Origin: Calendula officinalis | Taxonomy: Eukaryota > Streptophyta > Magnoliopsida > Asterales > Asteraceae | Length of the DNA: 64,000 bases | Assembly (NCBI GenBank): GCA_963853835.1 | Contig: OY970829.1 | Coordinates: 77,994,901-78,058,900 of the forward strand | Direction of reading: 5' to 3' | Part shown: positions 11,400-23,751 of the stretch, piece after piece | How the letters are laid out: each line of letters begins with the position of its first letter | Position numbering within the stretch: position 1 is the stretch's first letter | Notes under the pieces: generated by a model | Seen by the model: only the letters and a program-made list of their open reading frames with translations | What the model was told of the DNA's origin: nothing | Database searches by the model: none | Translations under genes and position numbers: made by a program

Positions 11400-12885
11400 T
11401 AACTTTACTGCCAAAGGGTAGAAACGTAATTACTGCAGCTTAAACTGGGGGAAATTTACAGTAGGTAAAGTTTTCACCATTGATTTAATTTTGGTTTGTT
11501 AAATTTGTATCTAATTTAAATGTATGTCATGCTCTGAGTAACTGCTAAAATATGCAATTTAATACATAATCCCCATATTCTTATCGATTTAATTTGTCTT
11601 TTTCTAATATTTTTTCTTTAAAATTTTGCTCTTTTAATAATTTAAAATTTACCGAATTTAAACGTATAAAGTTATGAAATTTTGTATTAATATTCGAATT
11701 TGTTATTGTATAAGTTGTAACTTTTGTAACATACAAGTTTTTTTTAACTGTAACATGTTGCTGATATTTTAATTCTAAAAGCTATTATTAGATGGAAAAC
11801 GCGAAGTTAAAAAAAACTTGTTAATACTTAACCTTCTTACATCAGTCTTTCTAAACTAATACACTTTTGGCAACAACACATTTTCAATTTCTTCCATTAC
11901 TTTATTTAATACATACATATATATACACACATATCCACAATCACTTTGTTATTTTCTTGTCATTTAACCAAATAAACCAACCAATGAGTCTAGCTGATGA
12001 ACACATGCCAATTGTGTCACTTTGGTGAGGAGACTGACGAGGCTGTTGGCATGGGTTTAGGAGCAGTTTAAAGATCATTTAGTTGTAAAAAATATTTATT
12101 TAATAATTCTCCGATTTTGATCATTTGAGTATGAAAATTAGGAATTCAAAATCAAAATAGGTTTCGTTAATACTTTGGAAAAAAAATGTTCATATATTTT
12201 AATTGTAATACACAAATTAATACGGTACTAATTGTTTGCATTTTTAATTGTAATACGCGGGTTTTTTAAATATGGGTTGGCTAGTTGTTCGAGTTGCTTC
12301 TCGTTTAGCTTTTTGTTTTGTTTAATCCAACGTCGTAATCTTTCGAAAACTGAGATAGTTCAAGCATTGACATTTTACACCCTTTTTGTTCTCACATTTG
12401 ACATGTTAATGCTAAAGTCAAGGCAACTCCCAACCAATCTTTTTATCTTGAATAAAATTTGTAATTTTCCTTATAATTTTATAATTATATTTATTCTTTA
12501 GTGATAATATTTAAATATATATTACAAAATATAGTCCAAATAACCAAATACATATATTCTTGTAATGAGAGTCAACTTGAATCTAGGCAACTTACAACAT
12601 GGAGGGTAGAAGTGCAAAGTATGGCAAGTTGGCAACATATCAACATGACCCAAAATTATTTTATCTCAAATCAAACCTGTTGATTTTCGTATCGATTTAA
12701 GATCGGATTTCATGTCAGGTTAGAAATTATCACCCTTAAGTTACAGGATGAAAGTGGTAAATTATATATAGTAATGGGGAGAAATTGAAATTTGTATTAG
12801 TTGGTCTCTTGAGTGTGTTTGTGGTCAAAGCGGTTGGACTGCTAAACCACTAACTATGGATTGCCCCCACTAACTTCACATGCCT
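11400..12885. other. Intergenic, AT-rich; 3' flank of the ATAD5-like gene
   Basis: No supported gene. The first part presumably holds the 3' UTR of the ATAD5-like gene. The small open frames here lack codon bias or recognisable motifs, and I see no clear transposon ends. Confidence 0.5.
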
Positions 12886-12893
12886 GTCAAACT

Positions 12894-13574
12894 TAGGGGT
12901 GGCAAAAACTAACCCGACCTGTCAACCCGACCCATTTAGAACCCGAAATTAGCGGGTTGGGTCATAACTTTCAACCCGTGGGCCGTAAACGGGTCAACCC
13001 GTTTACAACCCGTCATAAAACTAGTCGGGCTGGGTTCAAATTTCCAACCCATTTATGACCCGTCAACCCATTTATTGATTATTGTACAAGTTTTTTTTGC
13101 GTGTCTTAACTTCTTAGTGACAGCCCGGCTGTCATTATCATTTTCCTATAATATATATTATTATTTAAAATCTGGCATACACATAATATGAGTCACGTAT
13201 TTATCTTTTTGGAAAATGAACAGCCTAAATCTCTTATAAGATATTTATGTTATACAACTATTTTAATATTTAATATTTTTAAAGAATAACTTTTCACTGA
13301 ACAATAGGCTTAAAAGAAATTTTGTTTGTAAATTACAACTAATCAACTTATTTTGGATTTTAATCTTAAACGATGTGTATTTTTTCTATTTTTTTTTTAT
13401 AAATTGATGTTTTATTGGGTCAACCCGTTTATGACTCAACCCGTTTAATAAATAGGTTGGGTTGAAGATCTCAACCCGTTTAGATATAAAGGTTGGGTTG
13501 GGTTGTGATTTTCAACCCGTGAACCCAAACGGGCCAACCCGTTTATGACCCAACCCGCATTATTGCCACCCCTA
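12894..13574. mobile_element. Non-autonomous hAT-type element, 681 bp
   Basis: Terminal inverted repeat TAGGGGTGGCAA...TTGCCACCCCTA with a perfect 8-bp target duplication GTCAAACT at 12886-12893 and 13575-13582. The 8-bp duplication and the TAGGGGTGGCAA end are typical of hAT elements. The interior consists largely of AACCCG/CGGGTT words (CAACCCGTTTATGACCC and relatives) near both ends and an AT-rich middle. No transposase is encoded. Confidence 0.9.
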
Positions 13575-13582
13575 GTCAAACT

Positions 13583-14042
13583 ACTCACACTGTGTGATAT
13601 TTATTATTTGACCTAATTTAAGAAATATCTATTTAATGATCATATTTAGGTATTTCCTTAAAATCTTAATTTGTTTTTTAAAATCAAAATTTTCCATTTT
13701 ATAGCAATCAAGCAATCGTGGTTAAGTGGGTGGCCTTGAAGTTTTAAAGTTTTTATGACGGAATTTAAAGTTCAGAAATAGATAACTTGCAATAATAACA
13801 ACAAACTATTCTATTTAACTCAACAAGGCAAAAATGAAAAATAAAATAAAAATAATAACTATTGACACTCTCAATAAAGATGAAGATCCATTTCCTAGAT
13901 AAACATTGCGTATTCTCAAGCAAAACTCGACTAACATAAAAAAATTCTTTATAAAAAAAAATACCTTAAAAAAGAAAGAAAAGGATGGCTATGAGGCAAT
14001 TAATAAATACATCGATTTCAAAAACCGAATTATACAAAATCA
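13583..14042. other. Intergenic spacer, AT-rich
   Basis: No gene or clear repeat was seen. It is followed directly by the LINE remnant, which may extend a little further left in unrecognisable form. Confidence 0.4.
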
Positions 14043-14392
14043 GGCGATTACTAAAACGAGGGATAAACATTCAAATTGCGGTTTGCTGTTTATGCTAGAG
14101 GAAAATTGAAGACGAAGATCATCTTTTTTAGAACTGTCGGGTAACTAGATAAGTATGAGTTGAATTTTTTAACTGGTGGAAATCGGACATAGGTCAAATT
14201 AATAGTTTAGATCATCTTTTTGATTGGGAGAATAGAATTACAATGGCATATTCGAAGAAAAATCAGTTTAATACAGCTCTATATACGGTTTTATGGATGA
14301 TTTGGAAGTTTAGGAATGATCAAATATTCAAAAATTCGAAAGGAAATCAATCTGGAATTATAATGAGTGCTCAAGCACAATCGTACTTTTAG
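14043..14392 (+). pseudogene. LINE reverse-transcriptase C-terminus (zf-RVT), remnant
   Basis: Read in shifting frames, the translation gives RLLKRGINIQIAVCCLC, then KIEDEDHLF, then NWWKSDIGQINSLDHLFDW and LYTVLWMIWKFRNDQIFKN. This is the zinc-binding C-terminal domain (CxLC...EDEDHLF...WW...WxIWxxRN) of plant non-LTR retrotransposon reverse transcriptases. A TAG follows the second Cys motif, at least one frameshift lies near 14130-14165, and the frame ends at TAG 14390. Only the tail survives, as expected for an old 5'-truncated LINE insertion. Confidence 0.72.
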
Positions 14393-14720
14393 CTTAAACA
14401 ATTAAACATGTCGAAGCTCTTCCTGTAGTCCCTGTTTGCTGTTAATGAAAACCTGTCAGTTCAACCAGTTAAACCGTAACCTAATTATCATACGGGATCG
14501 ACTAAAAATTCAGATTTTAAAAACATTGTGATGTGAAAACAATGTCATTTCTCTTGGATGAAAATCACTATATATGTAGTCGGTCAGTCAACTTTGATCG
14601 CTGACAGACACGTCACGTTAACATTCTCCTTCATGTTTTCCTCAATTCATTTTACCATTCTCCTTCTCTTTTCCTCCTTCCCTTTCTCTCTCATCACCCT
14701 CTCTCCCTGAACCTGAACCG

Positions 14721-17077
14721 ATGTCGCTACGAAGATCATTTTTATCCCGACGAATCAACAGTAGATCCAAATCGCTCAAGGAATTTGTATCCTTAGATAA
14801 TGCACAATTCAAATCGCAACAAATTTCCGGTACCGGTGTTGTTGTTTACGGAAACGATGACGTTACAACTGAACCGGACGGCAACAGAAACGGAGAAGCT
14901 TCGTGGTCTAATTTGTTACCGGAGCTAATAGGAGAGATAATCAAGCGAGTTGAAGCGAGCGAAGACCGATGGCCGTTCCGGCAAAGCGTTGTCGCTTGTG
15001 GCGTGTGTAAAAAGTGGAGAGAGGTTGTTAAAGAGATTGTTAAACCTCCGGTTCACGGCGGGAATATCACCTTTCCTTCTTGCCTTAAGCAGGTCCGATT
15101 TCATTTTATGTGATTTTAATTTTGTTTTTATTAGTTTTTATTTCTATAATTGTTTAGGCGATGGAATTTTTGTACTGTTAACTTTTGAGCTTACGATCAT
15201 TAGCCGGGCTAGTGTAACCGTTAGATACGCAGAAAGCTAATTAATCACTAGTGAACTGTAAAAGTCAATGAATATGGAATCAAATTTCTTCAAATCGTAT
15301 CTGATTTCAGCAAATTGTTTTATAAATATCTAAATTGGGATCATCAACAGCTAACAAGGAACAAGTTATTGAAAATAATCATCTAGAAACTTCTAAACGA
15401 TAAACAATATATTGAAGTCCTAAATCAGGATGCTGAAAGGAAATAAATTTATGTGTTATGTCTTATTATATTTTTAACAGATGCTAGATATTTATTAGCA
15501 TTTTTGGTGAATGATTTAGCTTAAGGTCTTGTTATACTTGATTTCATAACGACATTTTTTTGCAGCCTGGTCCACGGGATACTCCACTTCAATGCCTTAT
15601 TATGCGAAACAAGAAGAACTCGATGTTTTACCTTTATCTTGCTGCTAGCTCATGTGAGTACAAACCATGCTTAAATCTCTTTATATTGTTGATATGTGTA
15701 GAATCTTGTAGTACTACAAGTAATCATTAGTTATGCATGTCATGAGAACTCAATGATAGCAAGATTTTAAGTTGTAATCTGTTGTTCAGTTCTATCTTTA
15801 ACACCTAAATTTCTTTTGATTGGTGGAATTTTCAACTGGATAATAAAATTTAAACTGTGTTTCCTAAAATTAAAGTGTTTTTTTGTAACTTAAATTCTAT
15901 GGTTGGCAGCATTTACAGAAAAAGGTAAGTTTCTATTAGCAGCGCGTAGATCTAGACATGGTGCTCATACAGAATACATAATATCACTTGATCCAAATGA
16001 TCTATCTCAAGGAAGTAATGCTTATGTTGGTAAACTGAGGTAACCCGATTGCCGTGTAAATTGAAATTAAAATCGTTACTTTTTTTAACTTACTTTTTTG
16101 GCCAAAATCCATTTTAGTACCTTGAACTTGGTTGACCGGGTCCTCTACTACCCTGAACTATTAAAGGTGCAACATAGGTACCCTGAATTTAAAAAAAAAA
16201 TGGTCAATATAGTACTCTGAGTTATTAATTTGATTGCATTTTCTTACATGATTTATTTCTCTTATAACTTTTGACGAAGTAAAAAATATAAGTTCATCTC
16301 AATATATTGAAATTAGAAGCAAATGATGTGAGAATTCAAGACCAAATTAGTGAGTCAGGGATAAAATTGACTATTTTTCCAAGTTCAAGGTATCATGTTA
16401 GCACCTTTAATAGTTCAAGGTAGTAGAGGGCCCAGTCAATCAAAGTCAGGGTACTAAAATGTAGTTTGGCCGACTTTATTAATATTCTAATATAACTCTA
16501 CAGCTCGGATTTCCTCGGAACCAAATTTACAATCTTTGACAGTCAACCACCACACGACGGTGCAAAACAGTCAAACAGCAGTGCAGGCCGCCGTTTCACA
16601 ACCAAACAGATAAGCCCACAAGTGCCAGCTGGCAATTTTGAAATTGGTGAGGTGTCATACAAATTCAACCTCTTAAAATCGAGAGGCCCAAGAAGAATGG
16701 TATCTTCTTTAAGATCCCCCGTGCCCTACGAATCACCACAACCAGAACCCAAATTAACCAAGTCAAAATCTGTTGTCACTTTTGGTCAAAGTCAAACGTT
16801 GTTGAGAAATAAAGCGCCTAGGTGGCATGAACACTTGCAATGCTGGTGTTTGAATTTTCATGGGCGAGTGACGGTTGCGTCAGTTAAGAATTTTCAGTTA
16901 GTGGCGACAGTTGACCCGAGTCAACCGGGTGGGAAAGGTGATGGTGAAACAGTGTTGCTTCAGTTTGGTAAAGTTGGTGATGATGTGTTTACAATGGATT
17001 ATAGGCAGCCGTTGTCGGCTTTTCATGCTTTTGCTATTTGTTTGACCAGTTTTGGAACCAAGCTTGCCTGTGAGTAG
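14721..17077 (+). CDS. Tubby-like F-box protein, 4 exons
   Basis: Plant TLP protein: an N-terminal F-box thought to contact SKP1 in an SCF ubiquitin ligase, and a C-terminal tubby barrel that binds phosphoinositides at the plasma membrane. Exons 14721-15092, 15566-15653, 15910-16039 and 16504-17077 give 387 aa, the usual TLP length. The F-box spans roughly residues 55-110 ([36 protein letters not shown]). The tubby domain follows with [71 protein letters not shown] and the near-terminal [15 protein letters not shown] signature. Start chosen as the first ATG of the open frame; it begins [11 protein letters not shown], as in other TLPs. A CT-rich leader precedes it. Intron 3 contains an M1-family MITE. 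Which TLP paralogue it is cannot be decided here. Confidence 0.93.
16100..16471. mobile_element. Intronic long-TIR MITE, family M1, copy b
   Basis: Complete copy in intron 3 of the tubby-like gene. It begins GGCCAAAATCCATTTTAG and ends with the inverted CTAAAATGTAGTTTGGCC. The inner repeats CTACTACCCTGAACTATT / AATAGTTCAAGGTAGTAG pair over roughly 100 bp. The short flanking words ACTTTTTT/ACTTTATT may be a worn target duplication. Confidence 0.8.
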
Positions 17078-17999
17078 TTAGTGTGTTACTAAAGTCACGT
17101 GTAATGTGCATGTGTGTGTGTAAATGGTGTTCATGGTTTGTGTCTCTAGAAACTTGTAATTTGTTTTTATAATTGTGTTTTTACTTTTAAAGATGTATGT
17201 GATGTAGATGTATATAGTCATGAACGCTCTAATTCTCTTGCTTGTTTGTATACATCATTAGAATGGTATAACTTGTTCACATATGATGATTTGTACATGG
17301 AAATAATGGTGACATATCATTAGAGTTATAGAACCATCAAATTTATGAGCTTGATCTCTTTCTTATGTAAATACAAGTAAAACCAGTTAATCATATTTTT
17401 TAATATTATCTTTTGATTTGAAAACATACACTGGTAAAATATAGTTAAATTATAAATAAGAATATTCAGTGAAAATGATATCTAACTTTTTTTATTTAAC
17501 TAATGATCTTGAGAATGTAATGAGACTTCATTTTAGGAGACAACAAATTCTCTTGATGTTCAAAAAAACTAATATGAAACAAATAAAAGGATACAACGAT
17601 TTCATTTTTTTTCAAGATAAAATACCTTTATTTTATAATTTGCCAATATTTTTTTTTTATTGTTTTGGTCCCGTCTTTGCGGGTTTTTTTGTGCATATTA
17701 TTGGCCCTTTTAGTCATCTCATTTGTTTTGAAGAATTAAAGTATGTTGACTCATGCAAAATAATGATTTTTTATTTAATTTAGTTAGAAGTGTGAAACTG
17801 AATGATAAATTTTGCCTGTAAATAAAAACGAATGGGAAGTTGGGCCGCGAGAACATGTACACCGGCCGTCGTGTAGGGACATCACGTGACTTCTTGCCAG
17901 AGACCACACACGTGAACACGTCGTCTTCTCGAATGTTTATATCCCAAAACATACCTACGTTTTTATACTACTACTATTTTTTTTATTAAAAGAAAGAGT
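17078..17999. other. 3' flank of the tubby-like gene and spacer
   Basis: Contains the presumed 3' UTR and AT-rich spacer. No further gene is supported; the short open frames lack recognisable motifs. Confidence 0.5.
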
Positions 18000-18168
18000 A
18001 ATGGTATTGTCCTATCATTTAGATCTACTCATAAGCCTACTCATTAGATGAAGAAACGTGTTAAAATCAAGAGATAATATTAGGAGAAAGAATTAGTGGA
18101 ATACACATGTCATCCTATTAAGTTGGTAGGCCTAAGAGTAGGTCTAAATAGTAGGAATAAGTATCATT
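18000..18168. mobile_element. Short MITE with imperfect TIRs, about 169 bp
   Basis: AATGGTATTGTCCTATCATT on the left answers AATAGTAGGAATAAGTATCA on the right, and the inner arms ATTTAGATCTACTC / GAGTAGGTCTAAAT also pair. Both edges abut TA-rich sequence. There is no coding capacity and the superfamily is undecided. Confidence 0.55.
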
Positions 18169-21100
18169 TATTTAAAATAAATTATAATTTATAACGACTT
18201 CCTAATATAGTTACTATGCTTGTAATATAGATGATCTAGTCATTATCATAATCATTTTTAAACTTTCTATTTTATCCGGTAAATGTTAATTAAAAAATAA
18301 ATTTTAACTTTAGGATCATAAAGATAAGATACAAATTGCCAGAAGATAAACTTAGGGTACTTCATTGCATTATTGTGTACTTTAACATATATACGTGTTC
18401 GTATATATGTTACTAAATTCATTGCTGTTTTTTTGTATGAAAATCAACAATTTACTATGCTTTTTTTCACCTACCTTATTGTACTCTTATCTTCAAAGCT
18501 ACACCTACATCTCCAAGAACTCAAATTTTGCTTATACGAGGCAAAATGGCCCGTGCGATGCACGGGCTTTCTTCACAATTAGCAGCAATTTTTAAGGTAA
18601 ATTGTTTACATATATTGACATATGATTACTAACATGTTTAGTTTTGATGGCGGGTAAAATGGATACTAAAACTAAAAGAACGACTTTACTTTCGTAAACA
18701 ATTTCTTAACCATATAATCAAAGAATTATATAGAACTGATCGAATCATACATATTTGAGTATGAGACATGATATAATTACCGGAGTATCACTACCGGATG
18801 TACTCGGTCTTGCAAAATAAACAAACATAAATTAAATAATGTATCATTACACAAATATCACTTAAAAACAATCTAGACACATTTCGTTTACCGATTAACC
18901 GCGGTAGAAAATGAAATTTATTATAGGGGAATAGATTAATGAAATTAACAACCAAACATATCTATTTATACGAAATAGAATGATATAATTAATCGAAGCG
19001 ACCATTCGCCAGACTAAGTATTCAATCAACGTGCGTGTTCCAATCTAAATGACACCATGAACCAACATAATTCCTCATATGTGGAAATATGACAAATTAT
19101 AGACAATAACAAAAGTATAAAAGTATATAACATAGTATAAATTTATTGCACAAACACAAAGAGAACAAATTTATCATTCCCCTGAAAGTCAAACTCAAAG
19201 AATAGCAAAATTAAACAAATATCATCTGATGTGTATTGGTTAGTATTTGTAAAATATGAAACTATTATAACATTTATAATAAATGATACACCGTTTGATG
19301 AGAAAGTTGGCAGTTATTAACCTGATATCTATGGTGGTATTTGTCTGCACCTTCTCCATGCCCCTTCTCATAAGAAAACTGCAACAAAAGAATTGAACAT
19401 GTCCAAAGTCATGGAGGTTAATTTAGTCATTAGCTCCTAGTGCATCTAATTCAAGCTTCATTGCATCATGTGAACCATGTACAATTTTATTGCAGATAAC
19501 AAACATAACAAACGAAAATGAAACTTAATATTAAACAAATCATTACAAGCATATGAAAAAATGAACCTCACAAACCTCAGAAGATGATCGTGGAGTTCCA
19601 CGCATGAAGTGGCGGAATATGGTGTTGATTTGGAGTTAAATAGGATGCTAACCAACGTTACCATTGTGGGGATGGAGGATCGAAGGGGTGGGGAATGCCA
19701 TTTTTCAATTGAACCCTTTTTATATAACATGTCATGACACTTAATGTATACACGTTTCTATTGCAATTTGGAACCATTTCTATTGCTGATAGTTAATGCA
19801 TAGGCTTTCTCATCTACTCTCGGAACACTTTTTAGAGGGTTAATGTCATTACTTAAACATAATATTAAATGCAACATCAAATATGGAACTCATTTTTTAA
19901 TGATATATAGATACACTAGCGATAGTGATATATGAAATGATAGGTTCTTGAGTTTGATTTCTTCCATATGTAAACATTATAGTGATGTTTGAGATGATAG
20001 GTCATGGTTTTGATCTCTTTTCCTATGTAAATATTTACCAGATGGCCAAGAGAAGGTTATGAAATGACAACGAGTCACAATATTAGCTAGGTTGCATACA
20101 CAAAACTCGATCACCCCAGAAAGCTTGTTTTACACAAGAATACCTCTTAACAAATCGTCTAAGTTAGAGCTCACTAAAGTAGCTAACTTGTGATATATAT
20201 TAGTCAATTAAAGTAGCTAACTTGTGATATTTATTAGTCAATATTACACAAGCAAACAAAATCGTGAATATGTTGTTTTCAATATAATTTTAAGGGGATT
20301 TCTTTGGAAAGGTAAGTTTTTGTTCTTTGACAGTAGAAAATATATACCCTTTAAATTATTTATACGTCTATATCATTTTGTCCACAGCAGAACTTGAACC
20401 CATACAAACATGTAAACGAGGAACATCTATTAAGTTTCAACACCTTATATATCACTACAAGCATGCTAGAAACCCTTTGGTGAAAGCCAAGTTTTCATGG
20501 GTTAGTCATTTTCCAAGAAACAAAAACAAAGGGTAGCGGAACAGTCTGTATTTGCACATAGTTTTTGTAATATCAGTAATTCAAATGCAAACCATGTATG
20601 AGAAACTATATTTTTAGCTACATACAAATTTAATGCGTTTCTAATAATTCCAGTGAAAAACCTAGTTCACAACATAAATGAAACCATTTATGATTTATAA
20701 ATTCCTCAAACAATTTAAATTATTTCAATAATTTATTCCAGAGTAATGACTTTAATTTCCTAACAACTTGAAACTTTATCTATTGTTATCCATCCTTGCG
20801 TAATGACTTGTAAATTTCTCAACAACTTACATTTTTTTTTTGGAATGTTATCCATTCTTGAGTAATGATCAAAATAATCAAGAAAAGGACATCAGAAAAT
20901 GAGTGATTCGATATTTCCATTAAAATGAATAATTTACTTTTTCTTCTCACCAACTTGTAGAAGAAAAGGACTGTTTACTATAAAATATAATGTGATTTGC
21001 TATTTTAATATAAACATTTTATTTGTTTTCATTATATGACAGATGTTTGGGAGGACTTAGTTTATGAAACTTATTAGCTTATATAAACTTAATAAGCTCA

Positions 21101-21449
21101 TTTAAGTATTTGCAACGGCTTCAAAATTTGTGCTTATGGGTTTCTTTAGAAAAGTTATTTTGATAAAGCTTTCTAGATCTTATCTAAGAAAAGCAACAAT
21201 TTTACATTTTTACTCCACCTAACTTTATCCCTTCTTTTCATCACAACTTATTTTCTTCATAACCCTCTTTTGATAATTTTACAATATTTTTACATAACCC
21301 TGTTCATAACCCTTCCACACATGACATAACACAATCGGCATCTCTTCAAAAACTTCTCAATCTTCCCCTTTAACTGAACACCAACTTCATTAGTTTACTC
21401 AAATCCAATTTCCTCCAAAATCCGTAAAGCATAAAAAAAATGATTGTTT
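18169..21449. other. Intergenic, AT-rich
   Basis: About 3.3 kb with no supported gene. It includes a GC-rich hairpin at 18549-18567, the direct repeat GTAGCTAACTTGTGATAT near 20180 and 20212, and a weak tRNA-B-box-like GGGTTCAAGTT on the minus strand near 20400. None of the open frames has recognisable motifs. Confidence 0.5.
18549..18567. repeat. Perfect GC-rich hairpin GCCCGTGC-GAT-GCACGGGC
   Basis: An 8-bp stem with a 3-nt loop in an AT-rich context. The CCCGTGCGATGCACGGG word resembles the hairpin near the 3' terminus of many plant Helitrons, but no CTRR terminus follows within the usual 10-12 nt, so it may be a decayed end. As an RNA it would also be a stable stem. Confidence 0.45.
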
Positions 21450-21954
21450 TTGTTTTTTCTTGCTAATATTCAAATATTTTAGATTTCTTGAGAACTTTTT
21501 CTTGCATATGGAAAGGAGCAACCAGAAAACCAATAGCTTTCGACAAAGTTCCGATCAGCAACATCGATTTGCACTTCATACCAAGTCTATCAATCGATTC
21601 CGAGTCATGGGCAACCCCCAAAACGGCAAATTCTCATCCTACTAGGAGCCATCATGTCACACCCCGCCAAAAGTGGTTTGCGGAAGAACGGGCGTGTAAC
21701 TATCATGAGTATACATAGCATATGATTATCGTAAACAACAAATGTTTGATAAAAAGTAATGTCACCAATATTTAATGTAGACAAAGTAGTTGAACCAAAA
21801 CATAGTTTTTAACTAAAATTAGGAGATGACATCTTTGCAAAATGAAAGCTTGACTCCAATGCATGCGACTTAATGCTTATCTTAGATACCTGAAAAACAT
21901 AAGTAAAAGTATCAACAAAATTGTTGAGTGAATTCACAGGTTTTATTGAGTTCA

Positions 21955-22440
21955 AGTAGTTCCATAGTTTTCGTACGCCATTCATGGCAAAAAATAGTTT
22001 GATGATATAAAACGTTAAAATAGTCTGCTCAGTAGTAGAAACAATAGTTTTTGTATGTCCTCATTGGCAAAAATCACGTGATGATAATAACGTTAAAAAT
22101 GACCTGCTCCGAGAGCAGTAGTACGATTTTACTCGCGTTAGTAAAAATAATAGTTTTAGTATGCCATCGCTGGCAAAAATAGTGTGATGATATAAAATGT
22201 TGAAAGTGGCCTGCTCCGAGAGCAGTAGTAGAAACATAATAGTTTTCGTATGCCATCATCGGCAAAAATAAGGTGATGTTAAAATGTTAAAATGACCGGC
22301 TCCGAGAGCAGTAGTACGATTTTAATCGCGCTAGTAGAAACAATAAGTTTAGTATGCCATCGTTGGCAAAAATAGTGTGATGATACAAAATGTTTAAATT
22401 GGCCTGCTCCAAGAGCAGTAGTAGAAACATTAGTGACGGT
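21955..22440. repeat. Tandem repeat with hairpin core CTGCTCCGAGAGCAG
   Basis: Five units of about 85-110 bp. Each contains ATAGTTTTNGTATGCCATC, GGCAAAAATAGTGTGATGAT and AAATGTTNAAA, and usually the self-complementary CTGCTC-CGA-GAGCAG. Two subtypes tend to alternate, the longer one carrying an extra TACGATTTTACTCGCG. Copy B of the LTR has three to four units at about 48340-48630. In the LTR transcript these would form a row of stem-loops. Confidence 0.75.
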
Positions 22441-23751
22441 GATCCCCCAACAGGTTAGCTACACCTTTGAGTTAAAATGCTGACCCTAAGTCCATAATCA
22501 AAACAACAACCTTAAACGTGCTAGATATGCACTCCTCGTGGTCGGTAAACACCGATAAATGATCAAAATAGTGGGAGGGTAGGTCTCCGCCAATAGTACT
22601 ATTTGCATATCCAGGGCCTAGTCGAAACTAGCTAATGATTATGTATGTAACATATACGAATTTCCATGTACATCTAAACTTAGTCCAAGCATAAGGATTC
22701 GTTGTCTAGTTTCCAAAAATAGTTTTCATCATGATATAGTAAATGTTTAAAAATGTTGTAAACGTTTATAAAATAGTTGATATGTTTCAAAACAGTTAAA
22801 ATGTAGTAAAAGAGAGGTTGTGAACTCAGTCACAAATATATTTATAAAATACGTTGTGATAAATAATGCAAACATTTGTAAAAGCATTTGTTATGTTTTT
22901 CACCCCAAAGTTATAAAACAGTAAATAAAATGCGGTAAAAAGTGGGGCTGTGAACTCACTGTCACAATAAGGTTTATTAAATACGCATTGATAAATAGTT
23001 TGAATGTTTATAAAACATTTGTTATGTTTTCCACCCCAAGTTTGTAAAACAGTATAAAAATAGTAAAAAGGGGCTGTGAACTCACCTGATGAAATGCTAA
23101 CCAAATGTAGATAATAATGTCGTTTTCCGACCAAATGATCCTAGCGTCCTAAACGCATAAGAATAAATAAATGAGTGACAGTCTAAATGGTTCGTCTATG
23201 CTAAATGATGCAAAATGATTCCCTAAGATGAAATTAGACTCGAGCGTTATGTTGGTGACCTTGTGGGATGTTGCATGTTACACACTTTTGATTGAAAATA
23301 TGTGTATATATACCTTTTTGGAAAATTGTTATAATTTGATTTAAATAAAATCCATGCAGCAGTAACTAATTAAAAGTAGATTTTTGAAAAAAAATATTAA
23401 TTTATAAGTAATTAATAATTACGGAAATGTTAAATAACTAATAATTGGTTTTAAATGAAATTAAAATTCTGGTTTTTAATTTAAGAATGGTTTTTGGGTT
23501 TGTAGCGAAGAACGAAAAACGGGCTTACCAATTTAGGACTGAACTTACAATTCGAATTGGGCTGGATTAATGAAAATGGTTATTATTATGTATTTATTAA
23601 AACTCAAGTGGACTTAATAGCAGATTATGGATTATGACCAAAAATGGCTGGAAATGTTTTACAACCTTTGGGACGAGCGAAAATACTCAGGCAGCTCTAC
23701 GGCTGCCGACAACTGAGATGTTTACCGGAAAAATGGATTTTTAACACACAC

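Noticed and set aside
19458..19730. 90-aa minus-strand open frame
   Set aside because: No recognisable motif, no splice partners and ordinary AT-rich surroundings; expected by chance.
20380..20420. tRNA-like B box GGGTTCAAGTT on the minus strand
   Set aside because: No A box, cloverleaf or poly-A tail could be placed around it, so neither a tRNA nor a SINE can be claimed.
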